From Enterococcus_D sp050529585 (GTDB taxonomy: Bacteria; Bacillota; Bacilli; Lactobacillales; Enterococcaceae), in assembly GCF_050529585.1 (NCBI RefSeq), contig NZ_CP172882.1, forward strand, positions 1,054,001-1,118,000: 64,000 bases of DNA, read 5' to 3'. The translations under genes and the position numbers were made by a program. How positions within the stretch are numbered: the stretch's first letter is position 1; each line of letters begins with the position of its first letter. A model generated the notes under the pieces. The model was given only the letters and a program-made list of their open reading frames with translations, ran no database searches and was not told the DNA's origin. Positions 8,354-15,785 of the stretch are shown here, one piece after another.

Positions 8354-8749
8354 TTGAAAAAACTGACTGTATTATCTACCATTATTATTGGTCTATTTGT
8401 TTTATCTGGTTGTCAAACCGACCAAGTCTCATCTCAAGCATCGACTGAAGCAACCAGTGAAGTAGTTGCTTCTTCTGTTAAAATCGTCTTGACCGATGGG
8501 GACGATACGATTGATTCAAAAACGGTTTCCTATCAATCAGGTGAGACACTGATGGACGTTTTGACTGACAACTTCGATATTGAAGAAAAAGATGGGTTCA
8601 TCACTTCGATCGAAGGTCACGCGCAAGACGAAAGTCAAAACAAATACTGGACCTTTACGATCAATGGCGAGATGGGCGCAAAAGGCGCCGATGAAACAAC
8701 ACTAGAATCTGGTGATCAAGTCGATTTTGCTTTAAGTGTGTATGAATAA
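8354..8749 (+). CDS. DUF4430 lipoprotein, putative extracellular cobalamin-capture protein
   Basis: Lipoprotein of 131 residues: basic start, hydrophobic stretch, then lipobox L-S-G-C (cysteine near residue 20) followed by a Ser/Thr-rich linker to about residue 43. The rest is a single DUF4430 domain, with S-G-E-T-L-M-D-V-L, a central G-F-I-T-S-I-E-G and N-K-Y-W-T-F-T-I-N-G, ending G-D-Q-V-D-F. DUF4430 is related to the C-terminal domain of transcobalamin and intrinsic factor, which contacts the B12 face. The start is TTG behind GAGAGGG. As third gene after nrdJ and the adenosyltransferase it probably binds B12 outside the membrane and passes it to the divergent ECF subunit; that transfer is inference. 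Confidence 0.85.
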   Translation: MKKLTVLSTIIIGLFVLSGCQTDQVSSQASTEATSEVVASSVKIVLTDGDDTIDSKTVSYQSGETLMDVLTDNFDIEEKDGFITSIEGHAQDESQNKYWTFTINGEMGAKGADETTLESGDQVDFALSVYE

Positions 8750-8792
8750 ATGAAGAGGAGAAACTGCTTTTAAATTTGGTAATCAAAAAACA

Positions 8793-8830
8793 CGGCCGTC
8801 AGTCAATCACTGGTGGCCATGCTTTCTTTT
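8793..8830 (+). terminator. Weak hairpin after the B12 operon
   Basis: GGCC-GT-CAG and CTG-GT-GGCC form an interrupted stem with a seven-base loop, followed by the imperfect U tract GCTTTCTTTT. A terminator is plausible but the stem has internal mismatches. Confidence 0.4.
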
Positions 8831-8862
8831 ATGCGCGCTAGGTTATCGGTCATACCTTCGTG

Positions 8863-9177
8863 CTATAGATCTTTTGCAAGTGCTGCGATGAAGGCTTGAA
8901 TCCCTTGCTCATTTCTTCTATAGTATGTCCACTGCTCCACCCGTTTTGACTCAAGCAGTCCGGATTTTTGCATGAGGGATAAATAATGAGAAACAGTTGA
9001 TTGGGAAAGATTTGCTTTCGCCTGAATATCCCCCACACAAACTCCTTGCTGAAAGTCGTCTTCAGGCCGCAAATGGGTTTGTTCTGGAAAGTGCGCACTC
9101 GGGTCCTTTAACCAGTTTAAAATAGTCAGTCGTGTCTCGTTCGACAACGTTTTAAAAATATCAATTGTATTATTCAT
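8863..9177 (-). CDS. ArsR/SmtB-family transcriptional regulator
   Basis: Winged-helix repressor of 104 residues. Seen: F-K-T-L-S-N-E-T-R-L-T-I-L-N-W-L near the N terminus and recognition helix N-L-S-Q-S-T-V-S-H-Y-L-S-L-M around residues 57-70, then the wing R-V-E-Q-W-T-Y-Y-R. The canonical metal motif ELCVCD is reduced to G-V-C-V-G-D, with one cysteine, so a classical arsenic or cadmium sensor is unlikely; a redox or small-molecule cue fits better. It is divergent from the flavin oxidoreductase at 9340, with a palindrome between them, and is presumably its regulator. Confidence 0.88.
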   Translation of the reverse strand: MNNTIDIFKTLSNETRLTILNWLKDPSAHFPEQTHLRPEDDFQQGVCVGDIQAKANLSQSTVSHYLSLMQKSGLLESKRVEQWTYYRRNEQGIQAFIAALAKDL

Positions 9178-9280
9178 GGGTTTATTTTAAAGGGTACAGC
9201 GTCGATAGTCAATGAGGAGGATGTTTTTGTGGTACATTTCTTTTTCTTGTAATCCTAGAATAGATAGGGTATCATTGTGT

Positions 9281-9308
9281 ATATCGTAATATCTAGATAT
9301 ACCGATAT
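9281..9308. promoter_or_regulatory. 28-bp imperfect palindrome between arsR-like gene and oxidoreductase
   Basis: Outer arms ATATCG / CGATAT and central TATCTAGATA form a near-symmetrical site with two mismatched pairs. Length, AT content and position 30 bases before the oxidoreductase fit an ArsR-family operator. The pairing with the local regulator is inferred. Confidence 0.6.
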
Positions 9309-9339
9309 TGATGAAAGAAAATAAAGATAGGAGAAAATG

Positions 9340-10467
9340 ATGAATAAAGCATATACGAAACTATTTGAGCCCTTTACCTTTAAATCAGGTGTAACCATTG
9401 CGAATCGCGTGATGATGGCACCGATGACCACTGATTCAGCCTTCCAAAATGGGATGGTCACTACGGATGAACGAAATTATTATGCCCGTCGTGCAGAAGG
9501 GGTTGGGGCGTTAATCACTGCTTGCGCACACGTGAGTGAGGATGGTAAATTTGCAGGATCATTTAGTATCTCATCGGATCAGTACATAGATGGGATGGCT
9601 AAATTGGCAAAAGCTATTCAAGCCCGTGGAACAAAGGCCATTCTACAGATTTTCCACGTTGGACGGATGGCACCAACTTCATGGTTAAGAGGAATGCAAC
9701 CTGTCAGTGCAAGTGCAATTGCCGCAGAAAGAGCAGGCGCAGTTGTGCCAAGAGAATTGAGTACTGAAGAAATTGAAGATCTAGTACATGCTTTTGGTGA
9801 AGCGACTAGAAGAGCTATCGAGGCAGGCTTTGATGGGGTCGAGATACATGGTGCGAATACCTATTTGATTCAACAGTTTTTCTCTCCCCATTCAAACCGC
9901 CGTACAGACCGTTGGGGTGGGAGTTTAGAGAAAAGAATGACTTTTCCATTGGCTGTCATTCAATCAGTCACTCAAGCTGTGAAAGAACACGCCACCAAAC
10001 CATTTCTTGTGGGATACCGTATTTCTCCAGAAGAAATTGAAACACCTGGTATTACCATCGAGGATACTTTGGCTTTACTAGAAGAAATCAAGAAAACGAA
10101 TATTGACTATGTCCATGTCTCATTAGGGGATGTATATCAAGGATCACTCAGAAACAAAGAGCAATCCCTACCGACGATTGCCAGAATTCAGTCAGCTATT
10201 GGTTCTGAGATGCCAATTGTGGGTGTTGGGCAAATCGTTACACCGGAACGGGCAGTATCTGCATTAGAAGAACTGGAAATTCCTTTAGTCGCTATCGGCA
10301 GAGAATTGATCATTGAACCTGATTGGGTGAAAAAAGTACAGTCGGATCAAATCGACACAATACGTACGGAAATTGATCCAGAAGACAGAGAAGAATTGGC
10401 TATTCCCGATGCGATGTGGGCTTACATCACAGATCGTCCAGGATGGTTACCTATCAAAGAAGCGTAG
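9340..10467 (+). CDS. Old Yellow Enzyme family NADH:flavin oxidoreductase
   Basis: FMN-dependent TIM-barrel ene-reductase of 375 residues. Seen: F-K-S-G-V-T-I-A-N-R-V-M-M-A-P-M-T-T near the start (FMN-binding strand 1), Q-I-F-H-V-G-R (strand 3), G-F-D-G-V-E-I-H-G-A-N with the His-x-x-Asn active-site pair, Y-L-I-Q-Q-F-F-S-P-H-S-N-R-R-T-D-R-W-G-G, and a late V-G-V-G-Q. Members reduce activated alkenes; the physiological substrate is usually unknown. Tandem ATGs occur at 9337 and 9340; the second is better spaced from TAGGAG. The divergent ArsR-type gene and palindrome suggest induction by an electrophile, and a strong terminator follows at 10507. Confidence 0.92.
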   Translation: MNKAYTKLFEPFTFKSGVTIANRVMMAPMTTDSAFQNGMVTTDERNYYARRAEGVGALITACAHVSEDGKFAGSFSISSDQYIDGMAKLAKAIQARGTKAILQIFHVGRMAPTSWLRGMQPVSASAIAAERAGAVVPRELSTEEIEDLVHAFGEATRRAIEAGFDGVEIHGANTYLIQQFFSPHSNRRTDRWGGSLEKRMTFPLAVIQSVTQAVKEHATKPFLVGYRISPEEIETPGITIEDTLALLEEIKKTNIDYVHVSLGDVYQGSLRNKEQSLPTIARIQSAIGSEMPIVGVGQIVTPERAVSALEELEIPLVAIGRELIIEPDWVKKVQSDQIDTIRTEIDPEDREELAIPDAMWAYITDRPGWLPIKEA

Positions 10468-10506
10468 TTTACAGCGTACAAGAATTAAAGACAACTTACG
10501 AGCGAA

Positions 10507-10551
10507 TAAAAAAGGTATTGCTATTCTTTTTGAATAACAATACCTTTTTTT
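10507..10551 (+). terminator. Bidirectional terminator between oxidoreductase and mleP
   Basis: AAAAAAGGTATTG and TATTC pair with GAATA and CAATACCTTTTTTT around a TTTT-containing loop. A and U runs on both sides allow it to end the plus-strand oxidoreductase and the minus-strand mle operon. Confidence 0.9.
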
Positions 10552-10579
10552 GTATCAGCTTGCGGAGAAAAGACTGATA

Positions 10580-11860
10580 TTATGAATAAAAGAACCGAAT
10601 CAAGATCCCACCTAGGATCAGTACGATCGCGCCACATAGACGGTTGGCCATTTGTGCGAAAGCAATCATTTCCATTCTGTCAGAAGCGGACAAAACGGCG
10701 ATATTTCCGGTTCCGCCCATTGAGTTGTTGATCATACCAGCACCAATCGATGTTTCGACTGGATACATGCCCAATAACATACCGAAGAACCAGCTGGCAG
10801 CGCCCATGGAAACAACACTTGTTAGACACAAAATGACAAATTGCCATGTAAAGGCAGAGGCCAATGTTGATAAATCAATCAATGCCAAACCAATCCCAGC
10901 CAAAACAGCATGAGTCAAATTGGTCATAATGACATTGTTGAACATGACAACAGAATCTTCTAATTTTTTCGGTACAATGTTCAATGCTTTCAAAATAAAG
11001 ACAATCACAATCATAAAGGCATACTCATGAATTTTAGGGAAAAAGTTGCTTAAAATCGCACCGACAACCAATAGTGAGAATGAAAATAGCATCCCAACCC
11101 CGATTTGTTGTGCATCAAGGGTGATTTTTGGTTTTTCTAGTTCTTCTTTGGTCGCATTGATCAATGTGCCATGACCGTTATATTTGGTTTTGGCAAAGAC
11201 TTTTGCGATAAATAAAGCACCAATAATGGCAAGAATATTCCCGAATGTAACTGCGGGGGCCAATTGAGAGAAAATTGCGGCTTGATTGCCATTTGCCAAT
11301 CCATCGGCATAAATTTGAGAAAGTGGTGTGATTCCAGCACCCATACCGCCAGACATCATTGGTAAGGATACATACATAACTGAATCAGCGAAACCATTGC
11401 CTAGAAGCATACCGACTAAACCGACTGCGAAGAATCCAACCACCATGGTGATCAAAGCCACTGGAATAAATTTAGTAGAAGCTTTCACCAACAAGTTGCG
11501 GTTCATACCCAAAATCGAGCCGCAAATCAATGCAGCAATATAGAAATCAAGGAAGCCAAAGCCGCCCCCCATGAAGTCACTGACAGCGTCAATGACTTTC
11601 TCAGGGATTAAATGGGATGAGGCTAAAAGAGTGGCACCAAGCAAGGTGAAGACTGACCCACCGCCAAGATAAGAATTCATGATCGGTAGTTTTTCACCAA
11701 TGAAATACAGCAAGTGGCCTAAGGCAACGAGTAAAATGGTGATGCCGACCATATTTAATGGTAGCTTGTCTAAAGCAATGGCACCGAATATGACAACCAT
11801 AAAAAATACATACAAGGGAAGACTAATTCCCGAAATCGTCATTGTTTTTAATTTATTCAT
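10580..11860 (-). CDS. mleP: Malate permease of the 2-hydroxycarboxylate transporter family
   Basis: Membrane protein of 426 residues with about eleven hydrophobic segments. The two family-specific reentrant-loop motifs are visible: G-G-N/S-G type S-G-G-M-G-A-G-I-T-P-L-S in the middle and N-N-S-M-G-G-T-G-N-I-A-V in the C-terminal half. CitS, CitP and MleP belong to this family; MleP exchanges malate for lactate. It starts 13 bases after mleS, with AGGAAGG at the mleS stop, so the two are one transcript. Together they import malate, decarboxylate it, export lactate, and generate proton motive force. A citrate substrate cannot be excluded on sequence, but the partner enzyme makes malate by far the likeliest. 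Confidence 0.92.
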   Translation of the reverse strand: MNKLKTMTISGISLPLYVFFMVVIFGAIALDKLPLNMVGITILLVALGHLLYFIGEKLPIMNSYLGGGSVFTLLGATLLASSHLIPEKVIDAVSDFMGGGFGFLDFYIAALICGSILGMNRNLLVKASTKFIPVALITMVVGFFAVGLVGMLLGNGFADSVMYVSLPMMSGGMGAGITPLSQIYADGLANGNQAAIFSQLAPAVTFGNILAIIGALFIAKVFAKTKYNGHGTLINATKEELEKPKITLDAQQIGVGMLFSFSLLVVGAILSNFFPKIHEYAFMIVIVFILKALNIVPKKLEDSVVMFNNVIMTNLTHAVLAGIGLALIDLSTLASAFTWQFVILCLTSVVSMGAASWFFGMLLGMYPVETSIGAGMINNSMGGTGNIAVLSASDRMEMIAFAQMANRLCGAIVLILGGILIRFFYS

Positions 11861-11873
11861 TTTTCAGACCTTC

Positions 11874-13496
11874 CTAGTATTTTGGATACCATTTAAGATT
11901 TTGAACTGCTTTGGCCATATCTGTTTCTTCCGCTTGGGCTAGACCTTGTTCTTTTGCTTTGTTTGCAACTGCTTCAGCTACTTTGATTGATACATCTGCC
12001 ACATATTCGAATGGAGGAAGTACGGGTGCGCCTGGTTGGTTCAAATCAACTAAACCACTTAGTGAGTGGGCAGCAGCACCAATCATTTCATCAGTCAATA
12101 GAGATGCTTCTGAAGCCAACATACCTAAACCTAAGCCTGGATAAATCAAAGCATTGTTTGCTTGGCCGATTTGATAGTCGACACCTTTGTATTGGATCGT
12201 TCCTGAAGGGACACCTGTTGCAACAAAGGCTTTACCATCAGACCATTCGATCACTTGTTCAGCAGTAGCTTCTAATTTTTTGGTTGGGTTAGAGATTGGG
12301 AAAATCACTGGACGAGCAGTGTTTTCACACATTGCTTCTACAACTTCTTTGGTAAATGCTCCTGGATTGGTTGAAGTACCGACTAAAATCGTTGCTTTAG
12401 CTACTTTGATGACATTCAATAATTGTGTCATATCACCAGCATTTGCAAAGTCTGCACGTTTCTTGGCAAATGGTTTTTGTGCAGGTGTTAAATCTGACAT
12501 ATCATCGAACAAAAGTCCTTGTTTGTCAACCATAAAGAAATGATTATAAGCTTCTTCAGGTGAAAGACCTTCACTGACCATTTCTGCATGGACACGGCTG
12601 GCAATACCGGCACCGGCTGAACCACCGCCATAACATAAGTACACTTGATCGGTCAATTTTTCGCCAGTGATATCTAATGCACCGAAGATACCGCCAAGAA
12701 CCACGATCCCTGTACCTTGGATATCATCATTGAATGTTGGAATAGTTTGTTTGTATTTGTCTAAAATCGTTGCGGCGTTTGAACGGCCGAAGTCTTCCCA
12801 ATGCAAGTAAAGTTTAGGGAACATATCTTCTGCTGTTTGAACGAATTGATCGATGAATTGATAGTAATCGTCACCATAGACACGTTCTTGATGGTTGCCA
12901 AGATATAAATGATCTTCTAACAATTCTTTTCTGTTGGTACCAGCGTCGATCACGATTGGTAAAACAGAAGCGGGATCAATACCAGCTGCTGCTGTATAAA
13001 TCATCAATTTTCCGACAGAAATATCGACACCTTGGACACCCCAGTCACCAATACCCAAAATACCTTCAGCATCTGTGACGACGATCAAGCGAATATCACG
13101 ATCACCAGCAGCATTTTTTAAGGTTTCTTTGATATTTTCTGGATGATTGATATCTAAGTAAGCTGCGTATTGAGGATCAACGAACAAACGGCTGTAGTTT
13201 TCGATAGTATCCGCAATTGTTGGATCATACACGATTGGGTTGAATTCAACAATATGTTGGTTGAACAAATAGTAGAATAATGTACGATTTGTATTAAAGA
13301 TTTCCATTAAGAAATGACGTTTTTCTAAGTCAGAGTCTTTGGTTACATATTGTAAATAAGCTTGTTCTGCTTGTTCTTCGATGGTTTGAACATGTGGTGG
13401 CAATAAACCAATCAAACCTAATTCTTTACGTTCTTCTAACGTAAAAGCTGTTCCTTTATTCAAAAATGGGTTATTTAAAATTTCATGTGCTTTCAT
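11874..13496 (-). CDS. mleS: Malolactic enzyme
   Basis: Converts L-malate to L-lactate and CO2 with NAD and Mn2+ held in place. The 540-residue length and the opening A-H-E-I-L-N-N-P-F-L-N-K-G-T-A-F-T match the malolactic enzymes of lactic acid bacteria. Malic-enzyme-fold motifs include V-T-D-A-E-G-I-L-G-I-G-D-W-G, the metal region E-D-F-G-R-S-N-A, F-N-D-D-I-Q-G-T-G, and the nucleotide loop G-G-G-S-A-G-A-G-I-A. An NAD-malic enzyme would be somewhat different in this N terminus, and the divergent MleR-type activator argues for malolactic fermentation. GGAGG precedes the ATG by eight bases. Confidence 0.95.
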   Translation of the reverse strand: MKAHEILNNPFLNKGTAFTLEERKELGLIGLLPPHVQTIEEQAEQAYLQYVTKDSDLEKRHFLMEIFNTNRTLFYYLFNQHIVEFNPIVYDPTIADTIENYSRLFVDPQYAAYLDINHPENIKETLKNAAGDRDIRLIVVTDAEGILGIGDWGVQGVDISVGKLMIYTAAAGIDPASVLPIVIDAGTNRKELLEDHLYLGNHQERVYGDDYYQFIDQFVQTAEDMFPKLYLHWEDFGRSNAATILDKYKQTIPTFNDDIQGTGIVVLGGIFGALDITGEKLTDQVYLCYGGGSAGAGIASRVHAEMVSEGLSPEEAYNHFFMVDKQGLLFDDMSDLTPAQKPFAKKRADFANAGDMTQLLNVIKVAKATILVGTSTNPGAFTKEVVEAMCENTARPVIFPISNPTKKLEATAEQVIEWSDGKAFVATGVPSGTIQYKGVDYQIGQANNALIYPGLGLGMLASEASLLTDEMIGAAAHSLSGLVDLNQPGAPVLPPFEYVADVSIKVAEAVANKAKEQGLAQAEETDMAKAVQNLKWYPKY

Positions 13497-13582
13497 TTTG
13501 TTCCTCCGTATTGTTTATTTGGTCATGCGCTCATTTCCATTAGTTACTTTAATCCTTCGGCAGAATTATAGTCAACTTTCGG

Positions 13583-13608
13583 TGATATAATAAAAAATAT
13601 TTATATCA
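13583..13608. promoter_or_regulatory. Palindromic operator in the mleR-mleS intergenic region
   Basis: Perfect arms TGATATAA and TTATATCA separated by ten AT-rich bases. Position between divergent LysR-type activator and target genes and internal T-N11-A pattern fit an MleR binding site and mleR autoregulation. Confidence 0.65.
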
Positions 13609-13650
13609 AAACAGCTTCTATGTTAGAATGAGCCAAAGGAGAAATCAGCC

Positions 13651-14547
13651 ATGAATATACGTGATTTAGAATATTTTAGTGCCTTAGCCGATATGCTTTC
13701 TTTTACGCAAGTGGCACATAAATTTAATGTTAGTCAACCTACAGTCACTTATGCGATCAAACGACTAGAACAGCATTATGACTGCGATTTGATCAAGCGA
13801 GAAGCCTCTCATCGCTCCATCGCATTGACCAACGAAGGGGAAATATTGAAGGCCCATACGCGCTATATATTGGATGAATTTGTGACATTGGAAAGAGCCA
13901 TTGAGCATGCGAAAAACAACCGCACACATATTGGCTTTCCGCCGATCATTCGTTCCAAAGTATTTTCGAAACTCTTAGATGATAAAGAAACCATTCGTTT
14001 TATTTCCAATTTTCACCTGGTATCTGGAGGATCGAATGAACTATTTTCGAAACTACTATCGGGAAAAATCGATTTTAGTTTGTTGGGTAGTGTCAATCCA
14101 ATCATCCACCCCAATTTAAATGTTAAATTATTGTTCCAACAAGAGTTTTTTATTTTTGTCTCTAAAGACAATCCGTTGGCGGATAAAAAGGAGATTTCGT
14201 TTGAACAAGCTGCGCAATATCCATTTATCCTACTGGAAAAAGGCTATACCCATGGGCTTGCTTTTCAAAACTTGAGTGAGAAACTGTCTAAGAAACCTGA
14301 AGTGCAATTTTCTTTTTCAGATGTCCAGACAATTGGTCAGCTGGTTAGTTCCAACATAGGTATCACCTTAATGACAGATTTCCCCGTGTTCCAAGAGATG
14401 GATGGATTGGTCAAAATTCCTTTGGTCCCTGAGGATAAGGAGATTTTTTATATTCAGTATGCCTATTTGAAAAGTGCCGTGTTGAACCAAGATATCCAGA
14501 AATTGATGGGCATCTTAGATGGGTTGTCTTGGGTAGAAAAAATATAG
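13651..14547 (+). CDS. mleR: LysR-family activator of malolactic fermentation
   Basis: LysR-type regulator of 298 residues. Seen: helix-turn-helix in residues 1-60 (D-L-E-Y-F-S-A-L-A, then F-T-Q-V-A-H-K-F-N-V-S-Q-P-T-V-T-Y-A-I-K-R-L-E), linker helix to about 90, and a periplasmic-binding-like effector domain after it. Divergent placement from mleSP is the textbook arrangement of MleR, which activates those genes in the presence of L-malate. The ATG is preceded by AAAGGAG. A terminator follows at 14611. Confidence 0.93.
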   Translation: MNIRDLEYFSALADMLSFTQVAHKFNVSQPTVTYAIKRLEQHYDCDLIKREASHRSIALTNEGEILKAHTRYILDEFVTLERAIEHAKNNRTHIGFPPIIRSKVFSKLLDDKETIRFISNFHLVSGGSNELFSKLLSGKIDFSLLGSVNPIIHPNLNVKLLFQQEFFIFVSKDNPLADKKEISFEQAAQYPFILLEKGYTHGLAFQNLSEKLSKKPEVQFSFSDVQTIGQLVSSNIGITLMTDFPVFQEMDGLVKIPLVPEDKEIFYIQYAYLKSAVLNQDIQKLMGILDGLSWVEKI

Positions 14548-14610
14548 ACATCCTTTCACATGCCTCACATGCCGAGGATATACGTTTGTTGCGGATTTGT
14601 GAGAAAGACA

Positions 14611-14640
14611 AAAACATCATGAGTAGTCATGGTGTTTTTT
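14611..14640 (+). terminator. Terminator after mleR
   Basis: AACATCATGA and TCATGGTGTT pair with one wobble around GTAG, followed by TTTTTT. Confidence 0.8.
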
Positions 14641-14777
14641 GATACAGCCCATAGTGCGCACCCATTCTTTCACAAGCATTCAATCGTTATAACAATGACT
14701 ATCTCCTGAGCAATAATGAAAACGTTTTGCTGAATTTAAATATATAGTATAATAGTATTAAAAGGTGGAGGTTGATG

Positions 14778-15029
14778 ATGTTGGAAAATAAGTTCACAAG
14801 TTATTTTGCCAAACGAAAAAAAGCCAAACTTGATCAGATGCGCAAAAAGAATTGGGACCTAAAGCAACAAGGGATCGATCCACACAAAGGTTGGGGCACA
14901 ATGATCGATACTGGCTCTGGTGGATTGAACAATATGAACCGAGACAATCAATCGCAAAATTATTTAAGCAAAGAAATCGACAACAAACAGTTTTTTATTG
15001 AAGAAGCCAAGCGGATCCGAAAAAACTAA
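14778..15029 (+). CDS. Small basic protein, first of a tandem paralogous pair
   Basis: About 83 residues, charged and lysine-rich at the N terminus, no membrane segment. A central D-P-H-K-G-W-G-T-M-I-D-T-G-S-G-G-L-N motif is the main feature. The next gene carries the same pattern (K-G-W-G-x-M-x-D-x-G-x-G-G-L-N) at the same distance from a K/R-rich helix, so the two are diverged duplicates. TTG and ATG codons at 14772, 14775 and 14778 are all in frame; the ATG at 14778 is best spaced from AAAGGTGGAGG. No function is known to me; a nucleic-acid or membrane-surface role for the basic helix would be a guess. Confidence 0.7.
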   Translation: MLENKFTSYFAKRKKAKLDQMRKKNWDLKQQGIDPHKGWGTMIDTGSGGLNNMNRDNQSQNYLSKEIDNKQFFIEEAKRIRKN

Positions 15030-15072
15030 TCAGTCTAAAACAATTATTGAGATGTTGGAAAGGGTGCTTACC

Positions 15073-15321
15073 ATGTGGAATCAGCTGTCTAAGTATATCA
15101 AATCACGTCAAGCATCAAAAAAAGAACAACTTCGTAGAAAAAATGCTGCTTTAAGGGCCCAAGGGAAAGAGCCGTTGAAAGGCTGGGGAAAAATGGTTGA
15201 TTCAGGTTATGGCGGTTTGAATAAAAATGATACCATAAATACTGCCAAATTAGATAATATCGGCTTTCGTAAACATCAAGCAGAAGAAATTGGCAAGGAA
15301 AATAATCGAAACAATCGGTAA
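15073..15321 (+). CDS. Small basic protein, second of a tandem paralogous pair
   Basis: A protein of 82 residues aligning along most of its length with the preceding one: basic helix (K-S-R-Q-A-S-K-K-E-Q-L-R-R-K-N) then P-L-K-G-W-G-K-M-V-D-S-G-Y-G-G-L-N. The open frame extends upstream to 14998, overlapping the first gene, but the ATG at 15073 has a GGAAAGGG ribosome site and gives an N terminus that matches the paralogue; another ATG at 15052 lacks such a site. The 43-base gap suggests one transcript with the first copy and perhaps with the 32-residue protein after it. Function unknown. Confidence 0.68.
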   Translation: MWNQLSKYIKSRQASKKEQLRRKNAALRAQGKEPLKGWGKMVDSGYGGLNKNDTINTAKLDNIGFRKHQAEEIGKENNRNNR

Positions 15322-15407
15322 AAAGAACGCTTCTTGAGAAAATTTGACCACTGAAGAAGGTCGATTTGAGTGAGGATATGTGTCTAAATAAAGGGGATAG
15401 ATTCGCG

Positions 15408-15506
15408 ATGAAGAAGTCTACAAAGAAAAATATCTTGTTTGCTTTATTGGGTTTTGCATTGGGCTTGTTCTTGCGAGGAATGATCCACTATCTGATGAAT
15501 CGTTAG
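15408..15506 (+). CDS. 32-residue single-span membrane protein
   Basis: Short gene, M-K-K-S-T-K-K-N followed by an uninterrupted hydrophobic helix of about 15 residues (I-L-F-A-L-L-G-F-A-L-G-L-F-L) and a short R-G-M-I-H-Y-L-M-N-R tail. A good AAGGGGAT ribosome site lies seven bases before the ATG. The composition is that of a real small membrane protein or a type I toxin-like peptide; I see no antisense RNA gene nearby that would support a toxin-antitoxin pair. It may share a transcript with the two basic paralogues upstream. Confidence 0.55.
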   Translation: MKKSTKKNILFALLGFALGLFLRGMIHYLMNR

Positions 15507-15555
15507 TCAATCAGTATTCTTGCCATTTTTGGGCATAATTTGATAGATAGGCTTG

Positions 15556-15593
15556 ATACACCCGACGTTCACTGGCAGGAACGTCGGGTGTAT
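15556..15593. repeat. Long perfect inverted repeat without a strong U tract
   Basis: Fifteen-base arms, ATACACCCGACGTTC and its exact complement, around an eight-base loop. It is followed by GTTTGATATC rather than a U run, so it could be a weak terminator of the small-gene cluster, an RNA-stability hairpin or a protein-binding site. Confidence 0.75.
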
Positions 15594-15659
15594 GTTTGAT
15601 ATCATAAAAGTGCAAGTTTTTTTGATTCTACATAATGCAACTTACATTCTTATAACTTT

Positions 15660-15676
15660 CTTACAATTTGTTTACA
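15660..15676 (-). promoter_or_regulatory. WalR-like box upstream of the M23 hydrolase
   Basis: CTTACA-N5-TTTACA read on the opposite strand matches 11 of 12 positions of the WalR consensus TGTWAH-N5-TGTWAH. It is 110 bases upstream of a cell-wall hydrolase gene, the typical WalRK target class. Confidence 0.5.
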
Positions 15677-15785
15677 ACCAGATAACATCTGTTTGCAATG
15701 AGATGATTTTTTTTGATTTACACCCACAAATCATTTATTTTCCTTTATCCTGTAGAAAGTGAGTAAAAGGAAAAAAGGAGCATAT

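Noticed and set aside
11874..13496. NAD-dependent malic enzyme as alternative call for mleS
   Set aside because: Length, N terminus and the MleR/MleP neighbours fit the malolactic enzyme much better.
15553..15762. 69-codon frame before the M23 hydrolase
   Set aside because: It overlaps the long inverted repeat and the WalR-like promoter region and lacks a ribosome site.
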